From Pyropia yezoensis (lineage: Eukaryota; Rhodophyta; Bangiophyceae; Bangiales; Bangiaceae), in assembly GCA_009829735.1 (NCBI GenBank), contig CM020620.1, positions 13,141,420 to 13,205,419 on the forward strand: DNA of 64,000 bases, given 5' to 3'. A program made the translations under genes and the position numbers. The notes under the pieces are model-generated. The model did not search any database, had not been told where the DNA came from, and saw nothing but the letters and a program-made list of their open reading frames with translations. Every line of letters starts with the position of its first letter. Within the stretch, counting starts at the first letter, position 1. Below are positions 25,667 to 36,700 of the stretch, piece after piece.

Positions 25667-28600
25667 TCATGCAAACGCCGCCTCAACCAGCTCCCGCGCA
25701 CGGCGCAGCGCCGCGTCGAGCTGCGCCACGTCACGCCCACCGGCCTGGGCGAGGGCGGGCCGCCCCCCCCCCCCCCCCCCCGTCAGCTTGGCCACCTCCG
25801 CAACAAGCTTCCCCGCGTGGACGCCGCCCCCTTTCCCGCTCTTGGCAGCCACCACCCCGGGCGCGGCGGCAACGACGAGCGCGACCTTGCCGTCGGGGGT
25901 GGCGCCGCCGAGCACCACCACCGACCGGTCGCCGAGGGAGCGGCCGAGCGACTCGGCCGCCGCCTTGAGCGCCTCGGCGCCGCCGTCGTCGACGCGCCCG
26001 ACGAGGAGGGTGCACCCGGCGGTAGCCGCGTCACCGCCCACGGGGGCGGCGGTCGGCAGCAGCGCCGCCGCGCGGGCGGCAGTGAGGTCGGCGCGGAGGC
26101 GGTCCGCCTCCTTGGCGCCCGCCCGCGCATCGTCGGCGAGCGCCGCGACGCGGGCGGGGAGCTCGTCGGCGCCACATGCCAGCGTGGCGGTCAGCGCCCG
26201 GACGGTCGCGTCGCGGGCGGCCAGGAGGGGCAGCACCGCCGTGCCCGCCACCGCCTCGAGCCGCCGTACGCCCGCGGCAATGCCCACCTCCGCCGTGATC
26301 TTGAAAGGCCCAATGTCGGCCGTGTTGGCCACGTGCGTGCCGCCACACAGCTCGGTGGAGGCGTCGCCAAACGCCACCACCCGCACCGCCGAGGCGTCGG
26401 CGTACTTTTCGCCGGCCAGTGCCACCGCGCCGGCCGCCACGGCCTCGTCCAAGTTAGTGGTGGTGACCGACGCGGGGAGGGCGGCGGCGACCCAGTCGTT
26501 GACCCTCGCCTCGACGGCGGCCACTTCGGCGGCCGTCAGCGCCCGCGGGTAGGAAATGTCAAACCGCAGGCGGTCGGCGTCCACTGCCGAGCCGGCCTGC
26601 GTGACCGTCGAGCCGTCGGGAAGCGTTGCCCGCAGGGCCGCAGCCAGGAGGTGCGTGGCGCTGTGGTGCGCCGCCGCCCGCCGGCGTGCAACGGGCGTCA
26701 CCGCCGCCGTGACCGCGTCGCCGACAGACAGGCGGCCGGCGGTCACCACACCCGTGTGGATAAAGGCGCCCGAGGCGGGCTCCCGAGTCACCGCCGTGAC
26801 GCGGACGGCAGCAGTGGCGTCGGCACCAGCGGGGCCCGCCGACAGGGTGCCCCCGTCCGCCACTTGCCCGCCACCGACGGCGTAAAAGGGGGTCGCGTCG
26901 AGGATCACCTTGACCGTCTCCCCCTCGGTGGCGGGCTCATTGAAGGCCAGCTGCTTCGCGCCGCCGCCCCCCGCGTCAGGCCGCTCCACCAGCGTGGCCA
27001 GCACAGTCGCCTCGGACGTCACCAGCGTGTCGTAGCCGTCAAAGCGGGTCGGCCCGGCGGCGGCGGCCCAGGCACGCACCGCCGCCGCGTCGTCGGCGTG
27101 CACCACGTCGGCTGCGCCCGGCCGCGCCGCCCGCGCGCGGGCCCGCTGCGCCTCCATGGCGGCTGCAAAGCCCTCCATGTCAAGGCTCAGCCCCGCATCC
27201 GCCGCAGCCTCGGCGGTCAGCTCGACGGGGAAGCCAAACGTGTCGTAGAGCTCAAACGCGTCGGCGCCCGACACGACGCCGCCGCCGCCGCCGGCCGGAG
27301 CCGCCTCTGCGGCCGCGGCGAGCGTCTCGGCCAGGCGGTCCTCCCCGCGGGAGAGGGTGGTGAGGAAGCGGCGCTCCTCCGCGGCGAGCTCGGTCAAGAC
27401 CCCCTCCAGGCGGTCCCCCACGGACGTGTAGCCCGCTTCGACGGCGAGGCCCGCGGCCACACGGAGGACGTCAGTAACAAACGGCCCGTCCACGCCAAGC
27501 AGGCGACCGTGACGGACCATCCGCCGGAGGAGGCGGCGGAGGACATAGCCGCGGCCCACATTCGACGCCCCCACCCCGTCGACGGCCAGGTGCAGCACCG
27601 CCCGAGCGTGGTCGCCCACCACCTTGAGGGAAACGGCTTGCGCGGGGGTGACGGCGCGCATGTCTGGCGGGAGGCCCGCCGCGGCGGCGGCGGCGCTCAG
27701 GATGGGCGCCAGCGCGTCGGTCTCAAAGTTGGAGTCCACCCCCTGGAGGACCCGTGCTAGGCGTTCCAAGCCTAGCCCCGTGTCAATGTTCTTGGACGCC
27801 AGGTCCGACAGGTTCCCCGCCGCGTCCCGCGAATGCTGCATAAACACAAGGTTGTAGATCTCGATGAAGCGGTTGTCGTCGGTCACGTCCACGGGCGCCG
27901 CAGACGCAGGGTCAAAGTCGTAGTAAATCTCCGAGCAGGGCCCGCACGGCCCCGTCGGCCCCGACGCCCAAAAATTGTCCTCTTCCCCCAGCCTCTGGAT
28001 ACGGGCGGCGGGCACGCCCACCACCTCAACCCACAGCCGGTACGCCTCGTCATCATCGGCAAAGACCGACACGGCAAGGCGCTCTGGCGGGATGCCGTAC
28101 ACCTCGGTCAGCAGCGTCCACGCCCACGGGATGGCGTCGGCCTTGAAGTAGTCGCCAAAGCTAAAGTTGCCGAGCATCTCAAAAAAGGTCTGGTGTCGGC
28201 TCGTCACCCCCACATTCTCAATATCGTTGGTGCGGATGCACTTTTGGGCAGACGCCACGCGGGGAACCGCCGGCGGGGGGCGCTCGCCAAGGAAGATGCG
28301 CTTAAACGGCACCATCCCAGCAATCGTCAGTAGCAGCGTCGGGTCGTCGGGGATGAGGGGCGCCGACGCCACCCGCACGTGCGCGTGGCGGGACTCATAG
28401 TAGGCCAGGAAGGCCTCCCGGATGGCCGCCGACGTCATCCGCTTGCCACCTGGGGCGGCGGTGGCGGCGGTGGGGGTGGCTGACGCCGACCTCGCCGGTG
28501 GCGTCGGCGACGGCGGAGAAGACGTTGACGGCGCGGCACCCGCCGCTGAGGAGACTAACCATGCCGGCCGGTTGTCGCCGCCGCCGCCTCCGCCCGCCGC

Positions 28601-28843
28601 CGCCGCCGCGCGGCGTCCCCACCGCGGCTGCGGCAGCTGCTGCACCGGCCGGGCCGACCACGCGGCGCCCGCCGTCCACGCACACCGGCCGACGGCGCCG
28701 AAGCGGCGCGCCGCCGCCGCCGCTGCCGCGGCCGACGCCGCGGGGGCCACAAACGCGGCAGCACGGCGGCTCGCACCACGGCTACCACCGCTGCCGCCGC
28801 CGCTGCAGCTGCCGCCGCCGCGGGCACCACCGCCGCCTTGCAT
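25667..28843 (-). CDS. AlaRS: Alanyl-tRNA synthetase, organelle-targeted
   Basis: 1058 aa from the ATG at 28843; the frame stays open to 29248 with another ATG at 29050. The chosen start opens a Gly/Ser/Arg-rich leader containing AAAFVAPAAS, a typical red-algal plastid transit pattern, of ~140 aa. The class II catalytic core follows (KCIRTNDIENVG, HQTFFEMLGNFSFGDYFK, FIEIYNLVFMQ, TGLGLERLA). The editing domain has HHSATHLL (~26650-26670) and the zinc ligands in CGGTHV (~26335-26350). The C-Ala/DHHA1 domain ends the protein with a Gly-rich GGGGGGRPALAQAGG segment. All functional motifs are present, so it should charge tRNA-Ala and edit mischarged Ser/Gly. Whether this copy serves plastid, mitochondrion or both is inference. 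Intronless. Confidence 0.95.
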   Translation of the reverse strand: MQGGGGARGGGSCSGGGSGGSRGASRRAAAFVAPAASAAAAAAAARRFGAVGRCAWTAGAAWSARPVQQLPQPRWGRRAAAAAGGGGGGDNRPAWLVSSAAGAAPSTSSPPSPTPPARSASATPTAATAAPGGKRMTSAAIREAFLAYYESRHAHVRVASAPLIPDDPTLLLTIAGMVPFKRIFLGERPPPAVPRVASAQKCIRTNDIENVGVTSRHQTFFEMLGNFSFGDYFKADAIPWAWTLLTEVYGIPPERLAVSVFADDDEAYRLWVEVVGVPAARIQRLGEEDNFWASGPTGPCGPCSEIYYDFDPASAAPVDVTDDNRFIEIYNLVFMQHSRDAAGNLSDLASKNIDTGLGLERLARVLQGVDSNFETDALAPILSAAAAAAGLPPDMRAVTPAQAVSLKVVGDHARAVLHLAVDGVGASNVGRGYVLRRLLRRMVRHGRLLGVDGPFVTDVLRVAAGLAVEAGYTSVGDRLEGVLTELAAEERRFLTTLSRGEDRLAETLAAAAEAAPAGGGGGVVSGADAFELYDTFGFPVELTAEAAADAGLSLDMEGFAAAMEAQRARARAARPGAADVVHADDAAAVRAWAAAAGPTRFDGYDTLVTSEATVLATLVERPDAGGGGAKQLAFNEPATEGETVKVILDATPFYAVGGGQVADGGTLSAGPAGADATAAVRVTAVTREPASGAFIHTGVVTAGRLSVGDAVTAAVTPVARRRAAAHHSATHLLAAALRATLPDGSTVTQAGSAVDADRLRFDISYPRALTAAEVAAVEARVNDWVAAALPASVTTTNLDEAVAAGAVALAGEKYADASAVRVVAFGDASTELCGGTHVANTADIGPFKITAEVGIAAGVRRLEAVAGTAVLPLLAARDATVRALTATLACGADELPARVAALADDARAGAKEADRLRADLTAARAAALLPTAAPVGGDAATAGCTLLVGRVDDGGAEALKAAAESLGRSLGDRSVVVLGGATPDGKVALVVAAAPGVVAAKSGKGGGVHAGKLVAEVAKLTGGGGGGRPALAQAGGRDVAQLDAALRRARELVEAAFA

Positions 28844-29652
28844 CCCGCCGCTGTTGCCGGCGGCAGAAACGCCGTCTGGTGCTGGGGGGGCCAGACGTGA
28901 GCACGCGCGCGCGCCTCGGCCACTGCGCCGTAACGTGAGGTGGGGGAGGGGGGGGTGGAAGGAACAGGAGTCGGCGCCCCCCACTTCACCGCGAAGAGAG
29001 CGGTCGAGACTCGGCCTTTCGCGCGCGGAGGAAGCCGCCCAATCTCGCATTGATCCGTGAAAAGATTTCACAGTACTGTAAAGTACAGGAACATAGCAGG
29101 GACTTTCAAGGTCTGCCGACTTTCGGCGGCAAAACCAAAGGCCTTGCCGTTCGTTTCCCGCCAACGCCCACGCCGCTCCAAGTCGTCTGCGCCGTCTCGC
29201 TTGGCCGCAGGAGCCCCTCAGTTCGCCGCGGCGGACCGCGGTCCGCACTTGTGGTGGACGGCGCTGCTGGCGGTGGGCGGTCGGTCGTCCTCTCCCCTTG
29301 GCACTGTGTCCGCCGTTGGGGAGCCGCCCCGCTGACGAGCGGCGTGGTTTGTAGCGGTGGGGGAGGGCGGTGGGGGTCGCGCTCAGCTTGTGGCAGCGTT
29401 GCCCAGCCCGGCGCCCCTCCCTCCCCTCTGTGTGTGAGCGCTGCTAGTTTGGGGTGTTCCCCTTCCGCGCTCTCTCGCGCCATTCCCATCCGTCTCTCCC
29501 CTGCAACTGTGACTTGCTCCTCCCCCTCTGTTCATATCTGTTTCTTGTTTATTCTACCCCGCCGCGAGCCTCATTGCCAGTCCGTTCGCTTCCCCCTCTT
29601 CCCTCCTCGCCCATTCTGGTTTTCTCTTTTATTTGCCGGTTCACCCCCTTGA
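28844..29652. promoter_or_regulatory. Divergent promoter region of AlaRS and WDR5
   Basis: 809 bp separate the AlaRS start (-) from the WDR5 start (+). The WDR5-proximal 250 bp are pyrimidine-rich (CTCTCTCGCG, CCCCTCTTCCCTCC), consistent with a 5' leader. No TATA box is evident. The AlaRS frame remains open across 28844-29248. Confidence 0.5.
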
Positions 29653-30975
29653 ATGGTGCGCGCCATGGATGACGATGCGGCGGTGACGGCCATGGACACG
29701 GACCCCCCATCCACTCCCGCCAATGGCCCCTACAGCCTCATTCGCACCCTGACTGGCCATACCCGCTCCGTGTCGGCGGTCCGCTTCTCCCCCGACGGCT
29801 CCCTCCTTGCGTCCGCATCGGCCGACGGCACGGTTCGCTTACACGACACTCGCACAGGTGGGCTGTACGCGGTGCTCCGCGGCCACGCCCACGGCGTGTC
29901 GGACGTGGCGTGGGCGTCTGACAGTGCGACGGTGGCGACCGGCTCGGACGACCAGACGGTGATGCTGTGGGATGTGCGTACCGCTACGCTCCTCCGCATC
30001 CTGCGGGGGCACTCCAACTACGTGTTTTGTGTGGCGTTCAACGGCGCCTCCAACCTCCTGTTGTCGGGCTCCTTCGACGAGACCATCCGGGTCTGGGACG
30101 TCCGCACGGGGGTGTGCATCAAGACGTTGCCCGCGCACTCGGACCCGGTCTCGTCGGTGGGCTTTTCCAAGGACGGCACCCTCATTGTATCCTCCTCGTA
30201 TGACGGGCTGGTGCGCCTCTGGGACGCCGACAGTGGGCAGTGCCTCAAGACTCTCGTCGGCGCTGACAACCCGCCGGTGGGGAGCGCCGTCTTCTCACCC
30301 AACGGCACGTACGTGCTTGTGGCCACGCTCGACAGCAAGGTGCGGCTGTGGGAGTACGGGTCGGCCAAGGTGGTCAAGACGTACGCGGGGGGCTGCGACG
30401 AGCGCTACTGCATGCCCGCCGTCTTTGTGCCGCCACCGCGTCGGGGGCCAGGCGCGTCTGCCGTGACGCCACACGTGGTGAGTGGCTCCGAGGCGGGCTC
30501 GCCGGTTGTGTGGGACGGGCATACCAAGGAGGTGGTGCAGCTGCTGGTCGGCCACACCGACGCGGTCCTGGCCGTGACTGCCCACCCGGTGCGGCCAGTG
30601 ATCGCAACGGGCGGCCTTGCCGATGACCGCACCGTTCGGGTGTGGGTGCACGAGGACGATGAGGGCGACGACCCGGCCGTCGCGCGCATCCTACGGGTGC
30701 CCCTGCCAGACACGTTTGATGATGCGGGGGGGGGCGGAGGGGCCGGGGGGGGTGCCGCCAGGGGCGGCCGCAACGGCGGCGGCGTTGGTGGTGGCGGTCG
30801 CAGCGGCGGCGGCGGTGGTGGTGGCGGTCGCAGCGGCGGCGGCGGTGGCGGTGGCCGCAGTGGCGGCGGCGGTGGTGGTGGCCGCAGCGGCGGCGGCGGT
30901 GGTGGCGGCGGCCGTGGCAGGGGAAGCGGCGGCCGCGGCGGCGCCGGGGGGGGCGGGATGCGAACACCCCGCTAG
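29653..30975 (+). CDS. WDR5: WDR5-like WD40 protein with Arg/Gly/Ser-rich C-terminal tail
   Basis: 440 aa, intronless; ATG at 29653, with a second ATG at 29665 in a stronger context (GCGCCATGG). Seven WD40 repeats match WDR5 closely, including the signatures SFDETIRVWDVRTG, LPAHSDPVSSVGF, SSSYDGLVRLWD, GQCLKTL, NPPVGSAVFSPNG and ERYCMPAVF. WDR5 is the central scaffold of COMPASS/SET1-MLL histone H3K4 methyltransferase complexes and presents the H3 N-terminus or the Win motif. After the propeller (ending ~residue 350) there is an ~80-residue tail of repeated GGGRSGGGGG units that canonical WDR5 lacks. It is encoded by a GGC/GGT minisatellite at ~30780-30960. The tail could bind RNA like RGG boxes; that is inference. 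Confidence 0.93.
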   Translation: MVRAMDDDAAVTAMDTDPPSTPANGPYSLIRTLTGHTRSVSAVRFSPDGSLLASASADGTVRLHDTRTGGLYAVLRGHAHGVSDVAWASDSATVATGSDDQTVMLWDVRTATLLRILRGHSNYVFCVAFNGASNLLLSGSFDETIRVWDVRTGVCIKTLPAHSDPVSSVGFSKDGTLIVSSSYDGLVRLWDADSGQCLKTLVGADNPPVGSAVFSPNGTYVLVATLDSKVRLWEYGSAKVVKTYAGGCDERYCMPAVFVPPPRRGPGASAVTPHVVSGSEAGSPVVWDGHTKEVVQLLVGHTDAVLAVTAHPVRPVIATGGLADDRTVRVWVHEDDEGDDPAVARILRVPLPDTFDDAGGGGGAGGGAARGGRNGGGVGGGGRSGGGGGGGGRSGGGGGGGRSGGGGGGGRSGGGGGGGGRGRGSGGRGGAGGGGMRTPR

Positions 30976-31994
30976 GCACCCTCCCGGCTACGCCCGATTG
31001 GCCGCAGCGGGCGGAACCGTTGGGCGGGCGCCGCTGCCGCCGCCGCCGACTTGACCCGTGGGCGGCGCCGGGGCAGGGCGGCGGCCACTTCGTCGTCGGG
31101 CCGCCCGGCCGCGCGGGCGGGACGGCCCGTCCCGGTCGCGGGTGGCTGCGGACGGCGGCGCCGGCCGCATGCATGGAGGGCGGGTAGCTCGGCCGTCGGC
31201 AGGCGGCTTGGGCTGGGTCTGCCCGGGAAGTACGTGCCCCTCGCCTCGCGTCACCCCCCCTCTCTCCCGTATACCTCTCTCGCATGACCATGCCCCCCCC
31301 CCCCTGCCCTCGCGAGCGTATGTTTTCTGTGGGTGTGTCGGCTTGTAGACCACGGCGCCGTCTGGGCTCCACATCTGCGCCGCCTCCTACTGGCTGCCGC
31401 GGTGCGCATCTCCCCTGTTGCTCTTCCGCCCCGCGGGTAGGCCGGTTGCCGAGGCCACGACGGGCAAGCATCGCCCTATGGCGGGGCGACCAATTTTGGG
31501 CGCCACACACCCCGTGGCCGACGCGGCCACGTGAAGGGAAAAGCGGAGGGGGTGACTGGGGCGGAACGGAGGGGGGTGCGGGTGGACTGGCTGTCCGCCC
31601 TGCATGTGGGTACCCTTGTGCGGTCGAGCGGGGCGCGCACAAGTGAGCGTGGTGTGGCGCGTCGTAGACTCCCCGCGCTACCAGCACCAGCCGAGGGGGT
31701 GGGTGTGGCCCAGGGGGGGGGAAGGGAACCCAAAACTCCACAATAAACACAACGAAAACACGAAGGGCACGGGCGTCGGGTGGTGGCGGCGGCAAGGGGG
31801 CGCCACCCCGCCACCGCAGCGCGGTGCGGGTTGGCATCCCCACTCAATAGCGAGGGGCTCCCACTGGCGACTCTAACAGCGAAGAAGCCGCCCCCCCTTT
31901 TTACGACGCTGGAAAGCGGGGAGCTCCCGCCTCCCCCCCTCGCCCCACGCGCGAGGCCACGTCGCGCTACGACGCTGACCACACGGGCTGGACG
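30976..31994. other. 3' region between convergent WDR5 and low-complexity genes
   Basis: No supported gene. Overlapping Arg/Pro-rich frames run on both strands. AATAAA at 31742, inside CCACAATAAACAC, could serve as a poly(A) signal for WDR5, ~770 nt after its stop. Confidence 0.45.
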
Positions 31995-32450
31995 TTACCT
32001 ATGGGCAGGCGGCGGCGGCGGCGGCGGCGGCGGAGCCGACTGCGACGGCGGTGGCGCGGCCGACGCGTCTTGCTGCGGCGTCTGCGCGGGGAGCTCTGGC
32101 GGCGGGGGAGGCCTCTGTGCAGCCGCCGCCGCCGCTGCCGCCGTCGCCGCCGCCGCCGCCGCCGCCGCCGCTGCCGCCGCCCCTGCCCCCTCCCACCCAG
32201 CAGGGGCGGCCACGGCGGCGGCACTGTCTGGCGCGGTGGCGGCAGAGGCGGCCGACGCGGCCGGCGTGGCGGCGGCGGCGGTGGCGGCGAGCGCGGCGAG
32301 CCGCTGCTGCCGGCGGCGCTCATTGCTCCGTGCCGCCGCCGCGCGGTTGCTCAGCCGCCGCTGGTAGGCGGCCGACGCCCGCTCCGCCGCGTCCACCCCC
32401 GTCCGCCGCACCCGCCCGGCTTGCACCCCGCCGTCGGGCCCGCTGCCGCT

Positions 32451-32485
<35 letters not shown>

Positions 32486-32858
32486 TGCCGCCGTTGCCGC
32501 TGCCGCTCCCGCCGCCGCCCGGCCGCAGCTGCGGCCGCGGCCGCGGCAGCAGCGGCAGCGGCAGGGGCATGGCGGGGAGTGGGTAGCCGACGCCCGCCGC
32601 AGCCGCGGCAGCCGCGGCGGCGGCGGCGGCGGCGGCAGCGGCTGCGGCCGCGTCGGCGGATGCAATGGGTACCGCGACGGGGGGGCCCAGGCGGGGCACG
32701 ATGCCCGGCGGGGCGCCCGGGAAGGCGACGCCCGCGGCAACGGGGGACCACCCCGCAAAGGGCGACGGCGGCGGCGGCGGCGGCGGCGGCGGCAGGCCCG
32801 GCCCACGGGGCGGCCGGCCGCCGCGCGCCATCGGGGCTGCCGCCGGTCCCGCCGGTGG

Positions 32859-32892
<34 letters not shown>

Positions 32893-32971
32893 CGCAGCAG
32901 CAGCGGCACGGTCGGCGCGATGGGGGCAACCGCCTGAGGCGCTGACGGCGGGGCGGCGGCGGCGGCGGCGG

Positions 32972-33002
<31 letters not shown>

Positions 33003-35445
33003 GGGCGCGGCCGCCGCCAGGCGGACCGCCGCGGAGAGCCCCCGCGCCCCCCCCAGGTTTACCTGGTACACCCGCCGCATCGACGGCTGTCGGTACAGCA
33101 CGGACGACAGCCGGTGGAGCGACTGCTGCACAATGCTGACCTTAAGGGAGTTGCGCTCGGGGGAGGCCGCCTCGGACAGCGTCGTCGACAGCACCGCCGT
33201 GTGCGTGGCGCAGGTGGGGGGATGAAAGGCGGCAGCGGCCGCCCCTGCCCCCCCCCCTCCCCCCGTGGACGTGCTCGACGAGGAGCCCGACCCAGACGAC
33301 GTGGACGGCGTCGCGGCCGCAAGGAGGGACCAGGCGGGTACGACCCCCGCCGACGCCGCCCCCTCCGCCGGAGCCCCCGACAGCGAGCCCCCGCCGTTGC
33401 TGCCATGGCCGCCGCCGCCGCCGGCACCACTGCCGCCGGCTCCACCACCAGCAGCCAGCCACCCCAGCCCCCCACCACCCCCTTGCGCGCCTCCCCCGCC
33501 GGCGCCTCCCCCTCGCGCCTCCCCATCGGCGCGACGCAGGTTGGCGGCACAGGCGAGCGTGCGCCCACGGTACGTCAACGACGTTGGCGTCGACGACCGG
33601 TGGTGTTCGTACGCCGCCGCGGCGGTGGCAGAGGCGGCGGTGGCGGCGGCGGTGGCGGTCGCGTCCCGGTCGCAGGCGGTGGTGAGGAGGTGGCCGCCCA
33701 TGATGCGGAGGACGTTCTCGCGAAAGCCCGCGAAGTCCACGGGGCTCGTCACAGGCGCCGGCTGGGGAGGGGCGGCGGCGGGGGGGCGGGAAGAGGGGGC
33801 CGCTGCCCCGCCGCCGCCGCCGCCGCCGCCGCGGCCGCCACCGCCGAAGCCGCCGCCACCGCCGCTGCCGCCGGCGCCACCGTCATCGCCATCGTCCATG
33901 GCCGTTGCCGCCTCCGCGGCCGTCGCCGCACGGGTCGACCCGCCGCCGTCGCCGCCGACGGCGGCGCGGCCGGCGGCCTCAATGGCCGCGTCCAAGACGA
34001 CCGCATCTGCGGCAGTGGTGCTGGACGCGGGGCTGCCCTCGCGTGCTTCTGCCCGCCCCCCCCCCCCCACATCCAGCGCCGCACACCCGACCGTGCAGTC
34101 CACGACGGGGTCCCCCCGCCCCCCCTCCCACGCATCCCACGGGCCGGGCCGGCGCGGCACCACGCGCGTCCAGTCGGTGCCCGCCACGCCCGCCAGCCGC
34201 TCACACACGTCCACCCGCTGGAGGACCGCCGACGGGAGGCCGCCCGACGCGGCCGTCGGGCCGGCCAGCACCATTAGCGACTGGCGACGGCCAGAGCCGG
34301 CGGTGGCGTCGGAGAAGCAGCTCGCAAACTGGCGACCGGGCGTCAGCAGCGCGCTGTTGGCCACTGGGGGGGGGGCGCCGGGCGCCGCCCCCGCGTCACC
34401 GCCTGCGCCAGCGGCGGCAGCGTTACTACCCCCGCCGGGTGCCGGCCCCGGCCCCGGCGGCGGCGCCGCTGCGGGCGGAGACGTGGCCGGCGGCGGCGTG
34501 CCCGCGGTGGCGGCGTAGGGCGGGGCGGTGACGCCCGACGCAGGCACCGGCGGGGACAGCTGCAGCAGGACGCCGGCGCCCTCGTCGAGAAGGAAGCGCG
34601 AATGGGGGGGCGGCGTGATGAGCGCGTAGGGGGGGGGGCCCTCCACGCGGGACTCGGCGTAGCCGACGGTACAGCCATTGACTGTGGAGTAGGGCACATA
34701 CTGCTCCGGTGGAGAGAAGGGGGGGGGGGGGAAGGAGGGTAGGGGAGGGGAACAACGGGCAGGCCGGACGGGCAGAAGGTGGGACGACCAGCAGTCATGG
34801 GAGGGGGGGGGTGGGTGAGTATGTAAGGCCGCGCTGAGGAAGAAGGGTAGGAAGGAAGGCGCCGCGGCACCAGCCGGAACGCGCCCCCCGCGCACGCCTA
34901 TGTCCGCCACGCCAACACGGCGCATCAGGTCCAAGGCACCGAGCGCGCACCTCCTCACAAGGTCTGGGGCGGCGGCTGCACCAACCACCCCACAAAGTAC
35001 TGCCCCGCCCCCCCCCGTAACCTCACCGACGTACCAAGCAGTGCAGCGTGACAGAACGTGAGCCTCCCCCCGCCCCCGCGCCCTCCTCCGCCTCTTCTTC
35101 GCCCTCCCCCTCCTCTGTCCGCACCACCACCGACACGGCCGTCGCCGCCTCAAACGCCTCCAGGCTGAGCGCGACGGTGGGCTCGTCGGCGCACCTACGC
35201 CCCCCGCCCTGCCCCCCCCCACCCCTGCCCCCTCCCCCACCACCATAGTCGTTGCCGTCGCCACCGTCGCCACCGTCGTCGTCAAAACCGCCGCAGCCGC
35301 CGTGGACGGAGAGGGGCGCCAGCCACGCGCGCGCCGCGTCATCGTCGAGCAGCCGCGCAATGACAGGGCAGGAGCGGTGGTCCTCGAGGGGTACCCCCGG
35401 CGGGTCTGCCGGCAGGGGGGGGGGGGATGCCGCAGCTGGCGCCAT
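31995..35445 (-). CDS. Large low-complexity protein with bZIP-like basic motif
   Basis: Two exons: 35445-35035 (137 codons, start CCCCATGGCG) and 34700-31995 (901 codons plus stop), with a 334-nt intron (donor GTACGT, acceptor GAGCAG) and phase 0; 1038 aa. Non-repetitive islands are an acidic N-terminal ~130 aa, a segment around YVPYSTVNGCTVGY, a block around DWTRVVPRR, and VDFAGFRENVLRIMGGHLLT. They are separated by poly-Ala, poly-Gly and poly-Pro. Near 32330 lies RRLSNRAAAARSNERRRQQR, close to the basic DNA-contact region of bZIP proteins (Asn-Arg-x-Ala-Ala...Arg), but no leucine heptads follow. I do not recognise the family; a transcription regulator is possible. Trinucleotide GCC/GGC repeats make the frame sensitive to assembly error. 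Confidence 0.65.
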
Positions 35446-35684
35446 GGGGAGGGGGTCGCGCGGGGAAGGAACGGGCGAAAAGGGGGGAGGGGATGGGGGA
35501 GGGGGAGGGGCAGGCGGATGGCGTGGGGTGAGAGAGACGGGGCGTGGACAGCCAGAGGAGCAGCTTCTTAGTCGGGCTCAAAAGAAACGAAATGCAGGAG
35601 ACCCCAAAGTCGTGGGACAGAAAAGGGCGCAGCCGGGCACTAGGGGAGGAGGGCGGGGCGGCGACGAGGCGGCCGACAAGCCGA

Positions 35685-35725
<41 letters not shown>

Positions 35726-36700
35726 GCGGCTGCGGCTGCGGCTGCGGCTGCGGCGGCGGGCGGCTGCGGCTGCGGCTGCGGCTGCGGCTGCGGCTGCGGC
35801 TGCGGCCACTTACGAAGACGGGACAGCACCGCACACAGCAGCCGCGTGGCGCGGCAGGGGGCCGGCGGGCCGAGCCCCAAGGCCGTCGGTAAACACCAAT
35901 CGGGCGCCGCCGCCCCACGAGCCGGGGGGGTGGTGTGGCACGCCGCCGTGACGCTGCCGCCGTCGACCGTCTGACGGGTTTAGGCTGTGGGGGAATGGGG
36001 GAAGCGCAGGCCGGCCGGCCCCGCCGCCCACGGCCGGCGGCGGGCAGGCGCGGCGGCGCGGCGGGTTCATCCCGCGCCCGCGCGCCAAGCCGCAAGGGCG
36101 CGCGCGACCGACGCGCAGGCCGCCACCGAGGGTGCGTCGTCCCCCCAGCGTCTCCCGCGAGGCTGGGTTGGCCCTCGTTCATGGTGGTTGGAGAGTATGT
36201 CGCGTGGCACCCACTGGTTGGCCGCGCATGTCACGTGGGGTCTTGATCCTGCCACATCCCACGGGGATTTCTCATCCGAGATCAAGTACAAACGTGCGTA
36301 GTGCAAAACAGTGCGCAAGAGAAGAGAGCCTTCTCGAGGAGAGCAAGGCCCGACAAGGAAGTGCCACATTACTGTTGAGCAAACTACGACAGGAAAGGGC
36401 GCGCGTACCGTGATGCACCCCAGGCGAGCGAAGCACTGGATACCGCCTGTCGTCCGAAAGGGAGCCCCCAGCAGAGCTCCCTATCGACTGCTGCAGCTTC
36501 CTCTCGCCGTTGTGCGCTGCCCCGCCGCATATGTGTGCTGCCCATCGCTCTAATGTTGTGGGCTGGCTCCCCCTGTGCCTGCGAGTCATTCCTCCTCTGT
36601 AGTAGACGCCCTCCTCTCCCTCCCCCCTACCGCCCGCAAGTACTGGCTTCTGCGGCACGGGAGGGTACCGCCCGCCACCTCGCCCCGGCGGACACCGACG
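35446..36700. other. Upstream region of the low-complexity gene, with microsatellites
   Basis: Contains the (GGC)n and (GGCTGC)n tract at 35690-35812. Otherwise no supported gene. Frames on both strands are Arg/Ala-rich. 36230-36500 is lower in GC and may be a promoter for the small ORF at 36701. Confidence 0.4.
35690..35812. repeat. Microsatellite (GGC)n followed by hexanucleotide (GGCTGC)n
   Basis: About 12 GGC units at 35692-35727 are followed by repeated GGCTGC hexamers to 35812, interrupted once by GGCGGCGGGC near 35751. Confidence 0.85.

Noticed and set aside
25514-27760. 748-codon open frame on the plus strand
   Set aside because: Exact shadow of the AlaRS gene on the opposite strand; Arg/Gly/His-rich without domains.
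30374-31843. 489-codon minus-strand open frame
   Set aside because: Overlaps the WDR5 tail repeat and is Arg/His/Pro-rich; caused by high GC on the complementary strand.
32001-34518. Several 200-400-codon plus-strand frames
   Set aside because: Antisense of the low-complexity gene; (GCC)n repeats are open in all frames.
36600-36690. RKYWLLRHGR, resembling the RHG motif of histidine phosphatases
   Set aside because: No ATG precedes it, the usual following residues are absent and no downstream exon with the second His is visible.
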